Shown one piece after another: positions 1-8,747 of a DNA stretch of 64,000 nucleotides. The translations under genes were made by a program, and so were the position numbers. The notes beneath the pieces were generated by a model. That model was given only the letters and a program-made list of their open reading frames with translations, was not told the origin of the DNA and made no database searches. Origin of the DNA: Paracoccaceae bacterium (GTDB lineage Bacteria; Pseudomonadota; Alphaproteobacteria; Rhodobacterales; Rhodobacteraceae); NCBI GenBank assembly GCA_024742575.1, contig JANSYF010000004.1, positions 1 to 64,000 on the forward strand, read 5' to 3'. How positions within the stretch are numbered: position 1 is the stretch's first letter; each line of letters starts with the position of its first letter.

Positions 1-13
1 AGGGGACACCACC

Positions 14-622
14 ATGGCTTTCGAACTTCCTGATCTGCCCTACGCCCACGACGCGCTGGCCAGCAAAGGCATGTCCAAAGAGACACTCGAGTACCACCAC
101 GACCTGCACCACAAGGCCTATGTCGACAACGGCAACAAGCTGATTGCTGGCACCGAATGGGACGGCAAGTCGATGGAAGAAATCATCAAAGGCACCTACA
201 ACGCCACTGCGGTCGCGCAGAACGGGATCTTCAACAACATCAGCCAGTTGTGGAACCACAACCAGTTCTGGGAAATGATGGGTCCGGGCGACAACAAGAT
301 GCCGGGTGAACTTGAAACCCGCATCACCGACGCGTTCGGCACAGTCGATAAATTCAAGGAAGATTTCTCGGCAGCTGGCGCAGGCCAATTCGGTTCAGGC
401 TGGGCATGGCTGGTGGTTGACACCGACGGCACGCTGAAGATCACCAAGACCGAAAACGGCGTGAACCCGGTCTGCTTTGACCAGACAGCACTTCTGGGCT
501 GCGACGTGTGGGAGCATTCCTACTACATCGATTTCCGCAACAAGCGCCCGGCGTACCTTGCCAACTTCCTCGACAATCTGGTCAACTGGGAAAACGTGGC
601 AGAGCGTTTGTCGAACGCCTGA
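14..622 (+). CDS. sodB: Superoxide dismutase (Fe-type)
   Basis: Converts superoxide to oxygen and hydrogen peroxide in the cytoplasm. The 202-residue length fits the Fe/Mn SOD family. Metal ligands are visible: His28 in LEYHHDLHH, the His of LWNHNQFW, and the Asp and His of DVWEHSYY. The Gln four residues before the WNH histidine (ISQLWNH) is where iron-type enzymes carry their active-site Gln, so I favour Fe over Mn; cambialistic use cannot be excluded. An AGGGGA ribosome site sits 5-10 bases before the start. A strong terminator follows, so the gene ends its transcript. Confidence 0.96.
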   Translation: MAFELPDLPYAHDALASKGMSKETLEYHHDLHHKAYVDNGNKLIAGTEWDGKSMEEIIKGTYNATAVAQNGIFNNISQLWNHNQFWEMMGPGDNKMPGELETRITDAFGTVDKFKEDFSAAGAGQFGSGWAWLVVDTDGTLKITKTENGVNPVCFDQTALLGCDVWEHSYYIDFRNKRPAYLANFLDNLVNWENVAERLSNA

Positions 623-642
623 TCGCTTTGACATTGATCTTG

Positions 643-672
643 AAAAGCCCTGTCACATCGGCAGGGCTTTTT
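643..672 (+). terminator. Rho-independent terminator of sodB
   Basis: Inverted repeat AAAAGCCCTG / CAGGGCTTTT with a 9-base loop, running directly into a T tract, 21 bases after the sodB stop. Confidence 0.9.
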
Positions 673-693
673 GCATTCCGGATATCCTGACCC

Positions 694-1341
694 ATGTTGC
701 GCATCTTCACCTCGGACCATTCGCTCTATTGTGCCAAGCTGCGTATCCTTTTGCGGCACAAACAGATCCCGTTCGAAGAATCGCCGCCGCCCGGTGGCGG
801 GGGATCAGACGAATTCCTATCCATCGTTCCTTCGGGAAACATTCCGGCACTGGTGGATGGCGATCTGGTTCTCACCGACAGCGAGGCAATTGCCGAATAC
901 CTTGAAGAGAAACACCCTGATCGGCCCATGCTGCCCGACACGTTGATCGGGCGAGCCTTATCGCGGGAACGATCGAGGTTTTCCGACACGAGACTGGAAC
1001 CGTCCCTGCGTCTAACGTTTCCGCATGTTGCGCCTGCCACCCGTAATCTAAAAGCGATCAACGAGGCGCACGCCTTGATCACCAAACGCCTGATCGCATT
1101 GGGCGAAATGCTCACACGGTCTGACCTGCCACGCGACCGACTGTGGATGGGCGATTGCGGCACCATTGTCACGTTGGAATGGATCGCCTTATTTGAAGGC
1201 ACGGTCATTCCCGCGCTGGATTGGCCCGATGCGGTCACATCTTATCGCGCGCAGATGCTGACCCATGCCGCTGTCGCCGATGAAATGACCGAATACCGCC
1301 CTGAGATGCTTCACTACATGTACGAAAAAGGCGCGCTCTGA
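694..1341 (+). CDS. Glutathione S-transferase family protein
   Basis: 215 residues with a thioredoxin-like N-terminal half. SLYCAKLRI puts a Cys at residue 13, the active-site position of omega/beta-like GSTs. The cis-proline segment GNIPALVDG and the LTDSEAIAEYL glutathione-binding motif follow, then an all-helical C-terminal domain. It probably conjugates or reduces small electrophiles with glutathione; the substrate is unknown. A proline/glycine-rich insert (residues about 26-33) after the first strand is slightly unusual. It lies between the sodB terminator and the rarD-like gene on the same strand. Confidence 0.88.
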   Translation: MLRIFTSDHSLYCAKLRILLRHKQIPFEESPPPGGGGSDEFLSIVPSGNIPALVDGDLVLTDSEAIAEYLEEKHPDRPMLPDTLIGRALSRERSRFSDTRLEPSLRLTFPHVAPATRNLKAINEAHALITKRLIALGEMLTRSDLPRDRLWMGDCGTIVTLEWIALFEGTVIPALDWPDAVTSYRAQMLTHAAVADEMTEYRPEMLHYMYEKGAL

Positions 1342-1415
1342 CAGCGGCTTGAGGGGGCCAACACACTCTTGCGCATCGCGTTGCCGACCGATACCGCTGG
1401 CGGTGGAGGCCCAAC

Positions 1416-2366
1416 ATGACAGACACCCAGAAAGGCGTTCTTGCGCTGATCGCCGCCTGCTGTATCTGGGGGCTGTCTGGCTTGTTCTACAAAGCCCTTA
1501 TCGACGTTCCCTCGTACGAAGTTTTGGCACATCGAACGGTTTGGTCGCTGGTATTCTTCGGAATCATCCTAGGCCTGCAAGGCCGTCTTGGTATCCTCTT
1601 GTCTGCTGTGCGGAACCCAGGTTCGCTCAAGGTTATAATGACTGCGGCTCTTCTTATCTCTGTGAACTGGTTTCTTTTCATCTGGTCGATCCATGCAGGC
1701 CGCGCGACCGAAGCGTCGATGGGCTATTATATTTTTCCGCTTGTCGCTGTATTGATCGGGCGTGTTGTGCTGGGCGAACAACTGAGCCGCACACAATGGG
1801 TCGCAATCTCGCTCGCGGCATCAGGTGTGCTGTCGCTGACGATTGGACTGCATATTCTGCCATGGATTTCTATCGTTCTGGCTAGCACTTTCGGCTTGTA
1901 TGGCTTGCTCAAAAAACGGCTCGATCTTGGTCCGGTGATTTCCGTTTCAGCGGAAGTGTTGGTCTTGTGTCCCATTGCTTTGGGCTGGCTGGTTTTCCAG
2001 CACATGGGGCAGGGTGGCGCGTTTGGGCAAAACCTTTCGCAGTCGCTTTTGCTGATGGCAGCGGGGCCGATCACTGCCTTGCCACTGATCCTGTTTTCCT
2101 TTGGCGCGCGACGCCTTACGATGTCCACTGTTGGGATCGTGCAATACATCAATCCGACGCTGCAATTTCTTGTGGCGGTGTTGATTTTCGGCGAACCATT
2201 CGGTGTTGTTCACCTGATTGCCTTTGCCTTGATCTGGTCGGCTCTCGCGATCTATTCCAGCAGCGCTTTCACTCAGGACAGGGCACGGCGTAAAGCGGTG
2301 ATGGTGTCGGAAGCCGAGGTGGTGGTATCCACAAAATCCAACAACGATGAATCCGCGAAACCCTGA
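1416..2366 (+). CDS. rarD: RarD-type EamA-family permease
   Basis: 316-residue inner-membrane protein of the drug/metabolite transporter superfamily with about ten hydrophobic segments. The start MTDTQKGVLALIAACCIWGLSGLFY, broken here only for description, matches the RarD subgroup, as does RTVWSL near residue 41. RarD proteins were named for a chloramphenicol phenotype; the natural substrate is not known. The C-terminus beyond about residue 285 is hydrophilic and longer than in the E. coli protein. Its last 94 bases overlap the oppositely oriented LOG gene. The start has a GGAGG-containing region just upstream. Confidence 0.88.
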   Translation: MTDTQKGVLALIAACCIWGLSGLFYKALIDVPSYEVLAHRTVWSLVFFGIILGLQGRLGILLSAVRNPGSLKVIMTAALLISVNWFLFIWSIHAGRATEASMGYYIFPLVAVLIGRVVLGEQLSRTQWVAISLAASGVLSLTIGLHILPWISIVLASTFGLYGLLKKRLDLGPVISVSAEVLVLCPIALGWLVFQHMGQGGAFGQNLSQSLLLMAAGPITALPLILFSFGARRLTMSTVGIVQYINPTLQFLVAVLIFGEPFGVVHLIAFALIWSALAIYSSSAFTQDRARRKAVMVSEAEVVVSTKSNNDESAKP

Positions 2367-2824
2367 TCAACCACATGGTTCAACAACGCAGTCAGCGGTG
2401 CCCAATAGTTCTCAACGCTTAGAAGTACGATTGGCTTTCCATGCAGACCAAGCTGCCGCCACGTGAGCACCTCGAAGAATTCATCAAGTGAACCCGCGCC
2501 ACCGGGCAAGACGACAATCGCATCCGCGTTCATCAGCATCACTTTTTTGCGTTCATGCATGGTTTCGGTGACGATAAAACGGGTCAGATCGGTTTTTCCC
2601 ACCTCGAGATCCATGAGGTGCGTCGGGATCACCCCAAACGTATCGCCGCCTGCGCCCTGTGCTGCGCGCGCGACAGTGCCCATCAAACCGACATCGCCCG
2701 CGCCATAGACCAGTCGCCACTTTTCGTTGGCAATTGCACGACCAAGGTCGTCCGCCACCTTGGCATAGGCGGGATTCTGGCCGGGACGTGAGCCGCAATA
2801 GACACAGATAGACTTTGAGATCAT
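2273..2824 (-). CDS. LOG-family protein (cytokinin riboside 5'-monophosphate phosphoribohydrolase-like)
   Basis: 183-residue Rossmann-like protein. It has the N-terminal SICVYCGSRPG, the central VYGAGDVGLMG and the catalytic signature PGGAGSLDEFFEVL (family consensus PGGxGTxxE). Members hydrolyse the N-glycosidic bond of nucleoside 5'-monophosphates, classically cytokinin nucleotides; in most bacteria the physiological substrate is uncertain. An AGGA element lies about 10 bases before the ATG. The 3' end overlaps the rarD-like gene by 94 bases in the convergent direction. Confidence 0.92.
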   Translation of the reverse strand: MISKSICVYCGSRPGQNPAYAKVADDLGRAIANEKWRLVYGAGDVGLMGTVARAAQGAGGDTFGVIPTHLMDLEVGKTDLTRFIVTETMHERKKVMLMNADAIVVLPGGAGSLDEFFEVLTWRQLGLHGKPIVLLSVENYWAPLTALLNHVVDQGFADSSLLDFVDTTTSASDTITALRRALS

Positions 2825-2937
2825 GGGCGCACGTCCTTGACACTAGGCGAAAAGTTGCCTCGTGATACCTGCGTTGATAGACACGCTCAACTGCGGGATT
2901 GGTATATTGCCATTCTGTCACGGACACTTGGGGTAAG

Positions 2938-4539
2938 ATGAGCAAATTCGCTTTGGCAAACGGCACGTCCGGACTTGTTCTTGGGGGCGTGGCTGCCGCG
3001 GGTGCGGTGGCATTGGCGCTATACGCCAGTGGGTCTTTGTTTCCGTCGAACACATCCGATACTTCAGACGCGCAAGTCGCGCCACAAACCGCTACTGCAC
3101 CGACACCTGAGCAGGGTGTCGTCGCGCCACAACATGAGGTATCCGAACAGGCTGCGCCCGACGCCGAAGCAGTGGCGGCTGCCGTCGAACCTGAACCCAC
3201 CGTTGCACCTAACCCCGATACGCCAACCGAGCCTGCCGAGACTGCAACGGCAGGCGATGCGGCCGTTGTGGAAGGTGTGGAAGACGTCACAAGCGCGGAA
3301 ACAGAAGCGCAGGACACACCCGCGCTCGCGCCCGAGGCTCCAGCTTTCGACATCGTCCGTGTCGCGCCGGATGGGCAAACCTTGGTCGCGGGGCGTGCTC
3401 CGGGCGCGCAGGATGTAACCATTTTTGTAAACGGGGTCGAAGCTGGCAGCGCCGAGGTAGATGGATCGGGTAAATTTGTTGCTTTCCTAGATCTTCCGAC
3501 CAGTGATGTGCCGCGCGTTGTCAGTTTGTTGTCTGTTGGGGAATTGGGACAGGCGGAAAGCGTGGATCAGGTCATTCTTGCTCCGGTGGTGCGCACCGCA
3601 GAAGCCTTTGAACTTCAGGCGGAACCGGATTTGCAATCGGATCCGCCCGCCGCACCGCAGAATGAAGCAGAGGCAGCGCCGGAGACTGAAGGCGCGCCAG
3701 TCGAGTTGGCCGCGTTGCCGGAACAGCGGGAAAATGAAGGCACGCAGCCGGGTGAGGCTGAGACCGCATCAACAGACACCAATCCAATGCAGCAAGACAT
3801 CACACCTTCGGCAGAAATGGCCGAGACAACTGAAACCGCTACCGCTGAAACAACGGCGTCCACCACCCCGGAAAACGCGATTACGGACACGACAGTGCCT
3901 GCACCAGAATCCGAGCGAACAGCGACCGACACCACCGCGCCAGCCGAACCCCCATCAACAGCACCCGCGTCCTTGGACGAAACCGCCCCGGTTGCAAGCG
4001 CACCAGCGGTGATCCTGTCAACCGAAGCGGGTGTAAATGTGCTGCAGACAGGTGGCGCCGCGCCCCAAGCGCTTGACCAAATAGCACTCGACTCCATCAC
4101 CTACGAAGACGCGGGAGCGGTTGCGCTTACCGGTCGTGGATCAGCGGATGAATTCGTGCGGGTCTATCTCGACAACCAGCCAGTGCAGACAACCGAAATC
4201 GGCGCAGACGGCCAATGGCGCGCCGAGCTTCCCGACGTGGACACTGGCACCTACACGTTGCGAGTCGATGCGGTGGACGCGTCAGGGGATGTGACGTCGC
4301 GGGTCGAAAGCCCGTTCCGCCGCGAAGATCCGGTCGCATTGGCGCAAGCAGCCGACCGGGCGGGTGGGCCATCGGTGATCAAGGTCGTGACAGTTCAACC
4401 AGGCAACACGCTTTGGGCGATTGCGCGGGACCGTTACGGCGAAGGCCCAGCTTATGTCAAAGTCTTTGAAGCCAACCGCGACCGCATCCGGGACCCAGAC
4501 CTGATCTACCCAGGCCAAGTGTTTTCGATCCCCGAATGA
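2938..4539 (+). CDS. Acidic low-complexity protein with C-terminal LysM domain
   Basis: 533 residues. A short N-terminal hydrophobic anchor (GLVLGGVAAAGAVALALYASG) is followed by about 100 residues rich in Ala, Pro, Glu and Thr. Two small beta-rich segments of bacterial Ig-like character then appear (around residues 135-200 and 375-455), separated by a second Pro/Thr/Glu linker. A LysM domain (VQPGNTLWAIARDRYG ... LIYPGQVFSIPE) is the last 50 residues. It is probably a membrane-anchored periplasmic peptidoglycan-binding protein. The ATG at 2938 is preferred over an ATG at 2899 because GGGGTAAG lies just before it and the anchor then starts at the N-terminus. Confidence 0.85.
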   Translation: MSKFALANGTSGLVLGGVAAAGAVALALYASGSLFPSNTSDTSDAQVAPQTATAPTPEQGVVAPQHEVSEQAAPDAEAVAAAVEPEPTVAPNPDTPTEPAETATAGDAAVVEGVEDVTSAETEAQDTPALAPEAPAFDIVRVAPDGQTLVAGRAPGAQDVTIFVNGVEAGSAEVDGSGKFVAFLDLPTSDVPRVVSLLSVGELGQAESVDQVILAPVVRTAEAFELQAEPDLQSDPPAAPQNEAEAAPETEGAPVELAALPEQRENEGTQPGEAETASTDTNPMQQDITPSAEMAETTETATAETTASTTPENAITDTTVPAPESERTATDTTAPAEPPSTAPASLDETAPVASAPAVILSTEAGVNVLQTGGAAPQALDQIALDSITYEDAGAVALTGRGSADEFVRVYLDNQPVQTTEIGADGQWRAELPDVDTGTYTLRVDAVDASGDVTSRVESPFRREDPVALAQAADRAGGPSVIKVVTVQPGNTLWAIARDRYGEGPAYVKVFEANRDRIRDPDLIYPGQVFSIPE

Positions 4540-4706
4540 GTCGCTTGTCACGTAGTTGTTATTTTATTGCGCTAGCCCTGCGGTGACACTGCATATTGCG
4601 GGGCTTGCCCCCACGCTTGCGCGATATATAGTGGTCAATATAGATCGGGGCGGGGCGCCCGTCCTGAAGCTGGAACAGGCAGGCAGGGCAGGAGACGAGT
4701 CCCCCG

Positions 4707-5291
4707 ATGGATGGCAACTTTAGAACAGCTTTTGTACGCGAACCGGGTGCGTTGCGACACCATCCGGCGCTGGTATTGAACGCGGACTATAGGCCATTGT
4801 CCTATTATCCACTGTCGCTTTGGCCATGGCAGGATGCCGTAAAGGCGGCGTTTCTCGACAGGGTCGATATCGTCGCTGAATATGACGAGGTGGTCCGAAG
4901 TCCGTCGATGACTCTCCGAATACCGAGTGTCGTAGTGCTTAAAGACTACGTCAAACCGCAAAAGCGCGTGGCCTTCACGCGCTTTAATCTTTTTTTGAGG
5001 GATGAATTTCGCTGCCAGTATTGCGCTGCCAAGGGTGAACTCACCTTTGATCACGTTGTGCCGCGCGCCTCGGGTGGGATCACGTCTTGGGAAAACGTGG
5101 TGGCTGCTTGTGCGCCCTGCAATCTGCGCAAAGGGTCGAAAAGTCTGCGTCAGGCCGGGTTGGCGCTGCGTAAACCACCGCGCCAGCCAGGGGCGCAGGA
5201 GTTGCTGAACATGGGGCGCAAATTTCCCCCTAACCATCTGCACGACAGCTGGATGGATTTCCTTTACTGGGACGCTGAACTACAGGCGTAA
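4707..5291 (+). CDS. HNH endonuclease family protein
   Basis: 194 residues. The HNH core is in the second half: CQYC, then DHVVPRASGG, WENVV and CAPCN, giving the two zinc-binding CxxC pairs around the DH and N catalytic residues. The N-terminal half (LVLNADYRPLSYYPLS ...) is typical of a chromosomal HNH subgroup widely conserved in Alphaproteobacteria. Its cellular role is undefined and it is not tied here to any restriction or mobile element. An AGGAG lies 11-15 bases before the ATG. Convergent with eda. Confidence 0.88.
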   Translation: MDGNFRTAFVREPGALRHHPALVLNADYRPLSYYPLSLWPWQDAVKAAFLDRVDIVAEYDEVVRSPSMTLRIPSVVVLKDYVKPQKRVAFTRFNLFLRDEFRCQYCAAKGELTFDHVVPRASGGITSWENVVAACAPCNLRKGSKSLRQAGLALRKPPRQPGAQELLNMGRKFPPNHLHDSWMDFLYWDAELQA

Positions 5292-5350
5292 CGTCATCTG
5301 ACCCACAGGCGGCAATGCGTGTAAACGTTTTGATCAGCGCTGCCCGGCGA

Positions 5351-5995
5351 TTATCGGGGCAGTTGCGCAGCCTCGCGTGCCAGTTCTTCGATGGCTTTCC
5401 AGTCGCCTTTTGTCACAAGGTCTTTCGGTGCCACCCAACTTCCCCCGGCACACAACACGTTCGACAGACCAAGGTAGTCCGGCGCGTTCTTGAGAGACAC
5501 ACCGCCAGTGGGGCAGAACCGCACCTGCGGGATCGGTGCGCCAATAGCTTTGAGCGCAGGTGCGCCGCCATTTGCCTCGGCCGGAAAGAATTTCTGAACC
5601 GTATAACCGCGCTCCAGCAGCGCCATCGCCTCGGATGCTGTGGCAGCCCCCGGCAGAAGCGGCAAATCTGCGGCCTCGCAAGCATCCAGCAGACGGTCCG
5701 TAGCGCCCGGTGAAACGCCGAACTTTGCGCCGGCATTCACTGCGTTCTGCACGTCCTCGGGGGTCAGCAGGGTGCCAGCCCCGACAACGCCACCTTCGAC
5801 CCGTGCCATCTCGCGGATCACATCCAAAGCCGCATTGGTGCGCAGCGTTACCTCGAGTACCGGCAATCCACCGGCCACCAAAGCCTCGGCCAAGGGGCGC
5901 GCGACGCTTGCGTCATCGACCACCAACACGGGAATGATCGGTGCCAAGCGGCAGAGAATTTCGTTCTTAGCGCTGGCTTGAGTGGGCGTAATCAT
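5351..5995 (-). CDS. eda: 2-dehydro-3-deoxy-6-phosphogluconate aldolase
   Basis: Splits KDPG into pyruvate and glyceraldehyde 3-phosphate, the last Entner-Doudoroff step. It is 214 residues, as expected for this class I aldolase. The catalytic Glu is in PVLEVTLRT, the Schiff-base Lys in TVQKFFPAE, and the phosphate-binding GGV motif in CPTGGVSL. It starts 42 bases after the edd stop, so the two form an edd-eda operon. The operon is preceded by a TTAGCGCTAA palindrome shared with zwf. Confidence 0.95.
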   Translation of the reverse strand: MITPTQASAKNEILCRLAPIIPVLVVDDASVARPLAEALVAGGLPVLEVTLRTNAALDVIREMARVEGGVVGAGTLLTPEDVQNAVNAGAKFGVSPGATDRLLDACEAADLPLLPGAATASEAMALLERGYTVQKFFPAEANGGAPALKAIGAPIPQVRFCPTGGVSLKNAPDYLGLSNVLCAGGSWVAPKDLVTKGDWKAIEELAREAAQLPR

Positions 5996-6037
5996 GTTAT
6001 TTCTCAGTTTGTTGCGGTGTATTTTTAATGTGATGCG

Positions 6038-7849
6038 TTATACGACGACACCAGCGCCATGCTCTGCAAGCCCAACATTGGCTCGGAAGGCGGCGAAAAG
6101 CTCCCGACCGACGCCATGTCCGTTGCCGCTTAGGTCTGCGGTGACGGGGTCGCGTTGGTCGAAATCTTCGGCCAGACAGTCGATCTGACCACTTACAGCG
6201 TCAACCCGCACCAGATCACCATCTCGAACCCGTGCCAATGGCCCGCCAAGTGCTGCTTCGGGGGACACGTGGATGGCCGACGGCACTTTGCCAGAAGCGC
6301 CTGACATCCGACCATCTGTCACCAACGCAACCTTGAGTCCGCGATCTTGCAGCACGGCAAGGGTGGGGGTCAGGCTATGCAGTTCTGGCATCCCGTTCGA
6401 ACTTGGCCCTTGGAAGCGGACGACCACAACTGTGTCTTCGGTGAATTCGCCGTTCTTGAAGGCAACCTTCACATCGTACTGATCGTGGAAGACACGGGCC
6501 TTCGCTTCGATCACGTGACGTTCGACCGCAACAGCAGAGGTTTTCATCATGCCTTTGCCCAGATTGCCCGCCAATTGCTTAAGCCCGCCAGTTGCTTGGA
6601 ACGGATCAGAGGCAGGCCGCAGGATCCTGTCGTTTTGGGTCTCGCCTGCGCCGGGGCCATACACCACGCGGCCATCTGCGATTTTCGGCTCTTGCGCGTA
6701 AAGATGCAGGCCATCGCCCGCGACTGTTTTGACCTCTTCGTGCAGAAGTCCATGCTTGAGCAGCTCGCCGATCATAAAGCCCAGACCACCCGCCGCGTGG
6801 AAATGATTCACGTCCGCCAGTCCGTTTGGATAGACCTTGGCCATCAGCGGCGTGACGGACGACAGGTCCTCAAAATCTTCAAGCCGCAGTTCGACGCCAG
6901 CGGCACGTGCCATGGCAGGAAGGTGCAGGACAAGGTTGGTCGACCCACCTGTAGCCATCAAACCGACGATGCCATTCACAAACGCCTTTTCGTCCAGCAC
7001 GTCGCAGACAGGGCGGTAATCATTGCCCAGTTGGGTGATTTCAAGCGCGCGTTCCGTGCCCGCCACGGTCAGTGCGTCGCGCAACGGGGTGCCCGGATTG
7101 ACAAAGCTGCTGCCAGGCAGGTGTAAGCCCATGAATTCCATCAGCATCTGGTTGGAATTGGCAGTGCCGTAGAAAGTGCAGGTGCCCGGGCTGTGATAGG
7201 ATGCCATCTCGGCCTTCATCAACTCGTCACGCCCCACTTCGCCTTCAGCGAATTTCTGACGGACCTTGGCTTTCTCGTCGTTCGGCAGACCAGACGGCAT
7301 AGGGCCAGCGGGAATGAATATGCCTGGCAGGTACCCAAAGGTTCCCGCAGCGATGACAAGACCCGGCACGATCTTGTCGCAGACACCTAGATAAACCGCG
7401 GAATCAAACGTGTTGTGACTGAGCGCCACACCAGCGGCCAGCGCGATAACATCGCGCGAAAAGAGCGACAGCTCCATGCCCACCTGACCTTGAGTGACGC
7501 CATCGCACATGGCAGGCACGCCGCCTGCGACCTGTGCCGTCCCACCTGCGGCTCGGGCTGCGTTGCGGATGATATCGGGATATTTTTCGAATGGCTGATG
7601 CGCCGATAGCATGTCGTTGTACGCGGTCACGATGCCGATGTTCGGACTGCGTTCAGTCGCAAGCTTTTCTTGATCCTGACCCATTGCAGCATAAGCATGC
7701 GCTTGGTTGCCGCAGCTTAGATGCGCGCGGCGCGGGCCTTCGGCAGCGGCCTGTCGCATCCGGTCCATGTAGCGTCCACGCGTTGCTTCGGAACGTTCCT
7801 GGACACGCTCGGTCACCCGTTTGATCGTGTCATTCAAAGAGTGTGCCAT
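6038..7849 (-). CDS. edd: Phosphogluconate dehydratase
   Basis: Dehydrates 6-phosphogluconate to KDPG. This is the IlvD/Edd family of iron-sulfur dehydratases. 603 residues from the chosen start, the same length as the E. coli enzyme. Cluster-ligand regions are [11 protein letters not shown] and GVCDKIVPG, with the [15 protein letters not shown] signature near the C-terminus. The start at 7849 is chosen because GGAGG lies 5-9 bases upstream; an in-frame ATG at 7864 has no such site. First gene of edd-eda. Confidence 0.96.
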   Translation of the reverse strand: MAHSLNDTIKRVTERVQERSEATRGRYMDRMRQAAAEGPRRAHLSCGNQAHAYAAMGQDQEKLATERSPNIGIVTAYNDMLSAHQPFEKYPDIIRNAARAAGGTAQVAGGVPAMCDGVTQGQVGMELSLFSRDVIALAAGVALSHNTFDSAVYLGVCDKIVPGLVIAAGTFGYLPGIFIPAGPMPSGLPNDEKAKVRQKFAEGEVGRDELMKAEMASYHSPGTCTFYGTANSNQMLMEFMGLHLPGSSFVNPGTPLRDALTVAGTERALEITQLGNDYRPVCDVLDEKAFVNGIVGLMATGGSTNLVLHLPAMARAAGVELRLEDFEDLSSVTPLMAKVYPNGLADVNHFHAAGGLGFMIGELLKHGLLHEEVKTVAGDGLHLYAQEPKIADGRVVYGPGAGETQNDRILRPASDPFQATGGLKQLAGNLGKGMMKTSAVAVERHVIEAKARVFHDQYDVKVAFKNGEFTEDTVVVVRFQGPSSNGMPELHSLTPTLAVLQDRGLKVALVTDGRMSGASGKVPSAIHVSPEAALGGPLARVRDGDLVRVDAVSGQIDCLAEDFDQRDPVTADLSGNGHGVGRELFAAFRANVGLAEHGAGVVV

Positions 7850-7897
7850 GTTGCCTCCGCGCAAGATCAGCCGTTGGTTCGTGGGTCATGTAGTGAA

Positions 7898-7909
7898 GTT
7901 AGCGCTAAC
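7898..7909. promoter_or_regulatory. Putative LacI-family operator upstream of edd-eda
   Basis: Perfect 12-base palindrome GTTAGCGCTAAC with a central CG, about 50 bases before the edd start. The identical 12 bases lie upstream of zwf (54480-54491) and a one-mismatch version upstream of eno (47325-47335). Central-CG palindromes of this kind are typical of LacI-family repressors. The regulator itself is not in the window. Confidence 0.65.
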
Positions 7910-8057
7910 AGTAAAGGTCTATTTCCTCGGATTCAAGTGCTCATCTCGTGCGTGATCTGCCCTAAATTGTACCGTTTTCGCCGCGTTCCGGTCCATTTGT
8001 CGCGTCATACCCCATGTCGAAGAAAACCTGCACCGGCCCCGCAAAGGAAGCATAGCT

Positions 8058-8696
8058 ATGCATAGAATGTTCAAATCGCTGATGGCCGCGATTCTGTTGG
8101 CCTCTCTGACTGCGTGTGGCAGCGTTCCCTCGGCCACGCGCTCGGCCATGCCGGATGACACGATGCTGGGGGGGGCATTGCCTCCAGATGTTCGAGTCGA
8201 AAGCTTTTCGGTGACGGTCCCGCGCTCGCTCAAGGCGAATGAACGCAACCTATATTACCCAATCGGGGATATCGTCTGGCGGGGCGAGCCGCGCGGTGAC
8301 CGTCATGCTCAGGTCAAGGCGATTTTCGAAGCGAGCCTACGTGATGCAGCCCCGCGTATCGACGGTGCGCGCCCAGTGCGACTTGATGTGCAGGTGACCC
8401 GTTTCCATTCGCTGTCAGAAAAGGCCCGCTACACAGTGGGGGGCGTCCATGACATCGACTTTCGTTATCGTTTGGTCGATGTGGCCACCGGGCAACCGAT
8501 TGGTCCGTCGAAACTTGTGAACGCTGACCTTGACGGATTAGGCGGCGAGGCTGCATTGGCGGCTGAGGGGCGGGGGCAGACCCAGAAGGCACGTATTGTC
8601 TCGCATCTGTCGCGAGTCTTTTACGAAGAACTTGTGGTTCCCGGCGGGCATGTCACAGCAAACCTTGGGTTCTTGCAGGCGATCAACGATCTCTGA
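8058..8696 (+). CDS. Putative lipoprotein (DUF6778-like)
   Basis: 212 residues. It has a lipoprotein signal peptide with lipobox LTAC, so Cys17 would be the lipidated residue. The mature part (VRVESFSVTVPRSLKANE ... RLDVQVTRFHSLSEKARYTVGG) resembles a conserved Rhodobacteraceae family of unknown function; the family name is from memory and uncertain. A GGAAG lies upstream of the ATG. It faces away from edd-eda, so the 208-base gap between them holds both promoters. Confidence 0.75.
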   Translation: MHRMFKSLMAAILLASLTACGSVPSATRSAMPDDTMLGGALPPDVRVESFSVTVPRSLKANERNLYYPIGDIVWRGEPRGDRHAQVKAIFEASLRDAAPRIDGARPVRLDVQVTRFHSLSEKARYTVGGVHDIDFRYRLVDVATGQPIGPSKLVNADLDGLGGEAALAAEGRGQTQKARIVSHLSRVFYEELVVPGGHVTANLGFLQAINDL

Positions 8697-8747
8697 GCCG
8701 AAAAAGACGGCTTCCCCCTTTGGAGCGAGGGGCGTAAAGGGGGCGGT

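Noticed and set aside
4560-4700. Possible structured RNA or tRNA before the HNH gene
   Set aside because: A loose inverted repeat is present (AGCCCTGC / GCGGGGCT), but there is no tRNA cloverleaf, T-loop motif or T tract.
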